47,710 nucleotides of DNA from Pseudomonadota bacterium (GTDB taxonomy: Bacteria > Pseudomonadota > Gammaproteobacteria > Steroidobacterales > Steroidobacteraceae): contig JAFAGC010000016.1 of assembly GCA_023423065.1 (NCBI GenBank), positions 1-47,710 on the forward strand, written 5' to 3'. Positions 47,462 through 47,710 of this stretch are shown piece by piece. The notes below the pieces were generated by a model. It worked only from the letters and a program-made list of their open reading frames with translations, did no database searches and had not been told where the DNA came from. Made by a program: the position numbers and the translations under genes. Within the stretch, counting starts at the first letter, position 1. Every line of letters begins with the position of its first letter.

Positions 47462-47710
47462 GTGAAAAGCGCCTCGAAGACAGATCTCGACCGTCGCATC
47501 TCGGTCGCGCCGATGATGGATTGGACGGACCGCCACTGCCGCTACTTCCTGCGCGGCTTCTCGCCGGACACTCTTCTATATACGGAGATGGTCACGACGG
47601 GCGCGGTCCTGCGCGGCGATCGGCAGCGGCTGCTGGGCTTCGACCCGGAGGAACACCCGGTCGCGCTGCAGCTCGGCGGAAGTGATCCGAAGGACCTCGC
47701 CGAGTCCGCG
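47462..47710 (+). CDS. dusA: tRNA-dihydrouridine synthase A, N-terminal part (runs off right edge)
   Basis: The 83 residues from a GTG at 47462 read through to the window end. ISVAPMMDWTDRHCRYFLRG and LYTEMVTTGAVLRGD are the conserved FMN-binding start of DusA, and HPVALQLGGSDPKDLAES continues it. DusA reduces uridines 20/20a of tRNA to dihydrouridine. The catalytic cysteine would lie outside the window. The start is inferred from domain position, since no clear ribosome-binding site is present. Confidence 0.93.
   Translation, partial: MKSASKTDLDRRISVAPMMDWTDRHCRYFLRGFSPDTLLYTEMVTTGAVLRGDRQRLLGFDPEEHPVALQLGGSDPKDLAESA

Noticed and set aside
1..47710. Horizontal transfer island, insertion sequences, prophage or tRNA-associated attachment site
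   Set aside because: No transposase, integrase, terminal inverted repeats or tRNA gene was seen, and codon use looks uniform across the window.

Overview
The window reads as one chromosomal stretch of a high-GC proteobacterium. The most likely source is a gammaproteobacterium of the Steroidobacter/Nevskia/Xanthomonad kind. This rests on a large Xanthomonas/Caulobacter-type TonB-dependent receptor, tamA-tamB, a dusA-like gene, a YbaL-type antiporter, many GTG starts and strong third-position GC bias. I saw no insertion sequence, prophage, integrase, CRISPR array or tRNA/rRNA gene. Two genes run off the ends: a YbaL-like antiporter at the left and dusA at the right.

Layout. 0-2.7 kb: divergent potassium/proton antiporter and Kup potassium transporter. 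2.9-9.4 kb: secreted AA10 polysaccharide monooxygenase, a periplasmic MsrA-thioredoxin fusion with a Tat-exported MsrB, and a quinoprotein dehydrogenase. 9.5-17.2 kb (minus strand except the last gene): DUF4136, DUF2950 and DUF3300 envelope proteins, then an operon of MASE1 histidine kinase, FixJ-type regulator and lone receiver, then a small duplicated exported protein. 17.2-23.5 kb: tamB, tamA and an outer-membrane protein. 23.8-28.7 kb: large exported Gly/Trp/Tyr-rich protein, a formylglycine-generating-type enzyme, DUF202 and an SBF-type transporter. 28.7-34.8 kb: an overlapping AraC-HAD-DUF1622 operon, a lone receiver, a second exported HAD, and a DUF1214-sortase-sortase substrate operon. 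35-41 kb: two orphan histidine kinases, DUF2780, an outer-membrane transporter-like protein, HdeD and a glycine-zipper lipoprotein. 41-47.7 kb: small SWIM-like and PLDc_N proteins, a methyltransferase, RluF, a GntR regulator divergent from a TonB-dependent receptor, and dusA.

The main discovery candidate is a repeated promoter element, about GGACCTAGGTCCGATTG. It is a palindromic core with a directional GATTG-like extension. Eight stronger copies lie about 40-110 bp upstream of start codons and point toward their genes; weaker or offset copies were also seen. The downstream genes are mostly exported, envelope or stress-type proteins. The only LuxR-type response regulator here (13153-13800) sits among the sites with its MASE1 kinase. 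Two orphan kinases and two lone receivers lie nearby. I infer a local, apparently undescribed stress regulon controlled by a FixJ-like phosphorelay. The sortase plus LPRTAG substrate, unusual in a Gram-negative cell, is preceded by one of these sites.

All calls come from reading the sequence. No database search was run. Family names are recognised from conserved motifs.
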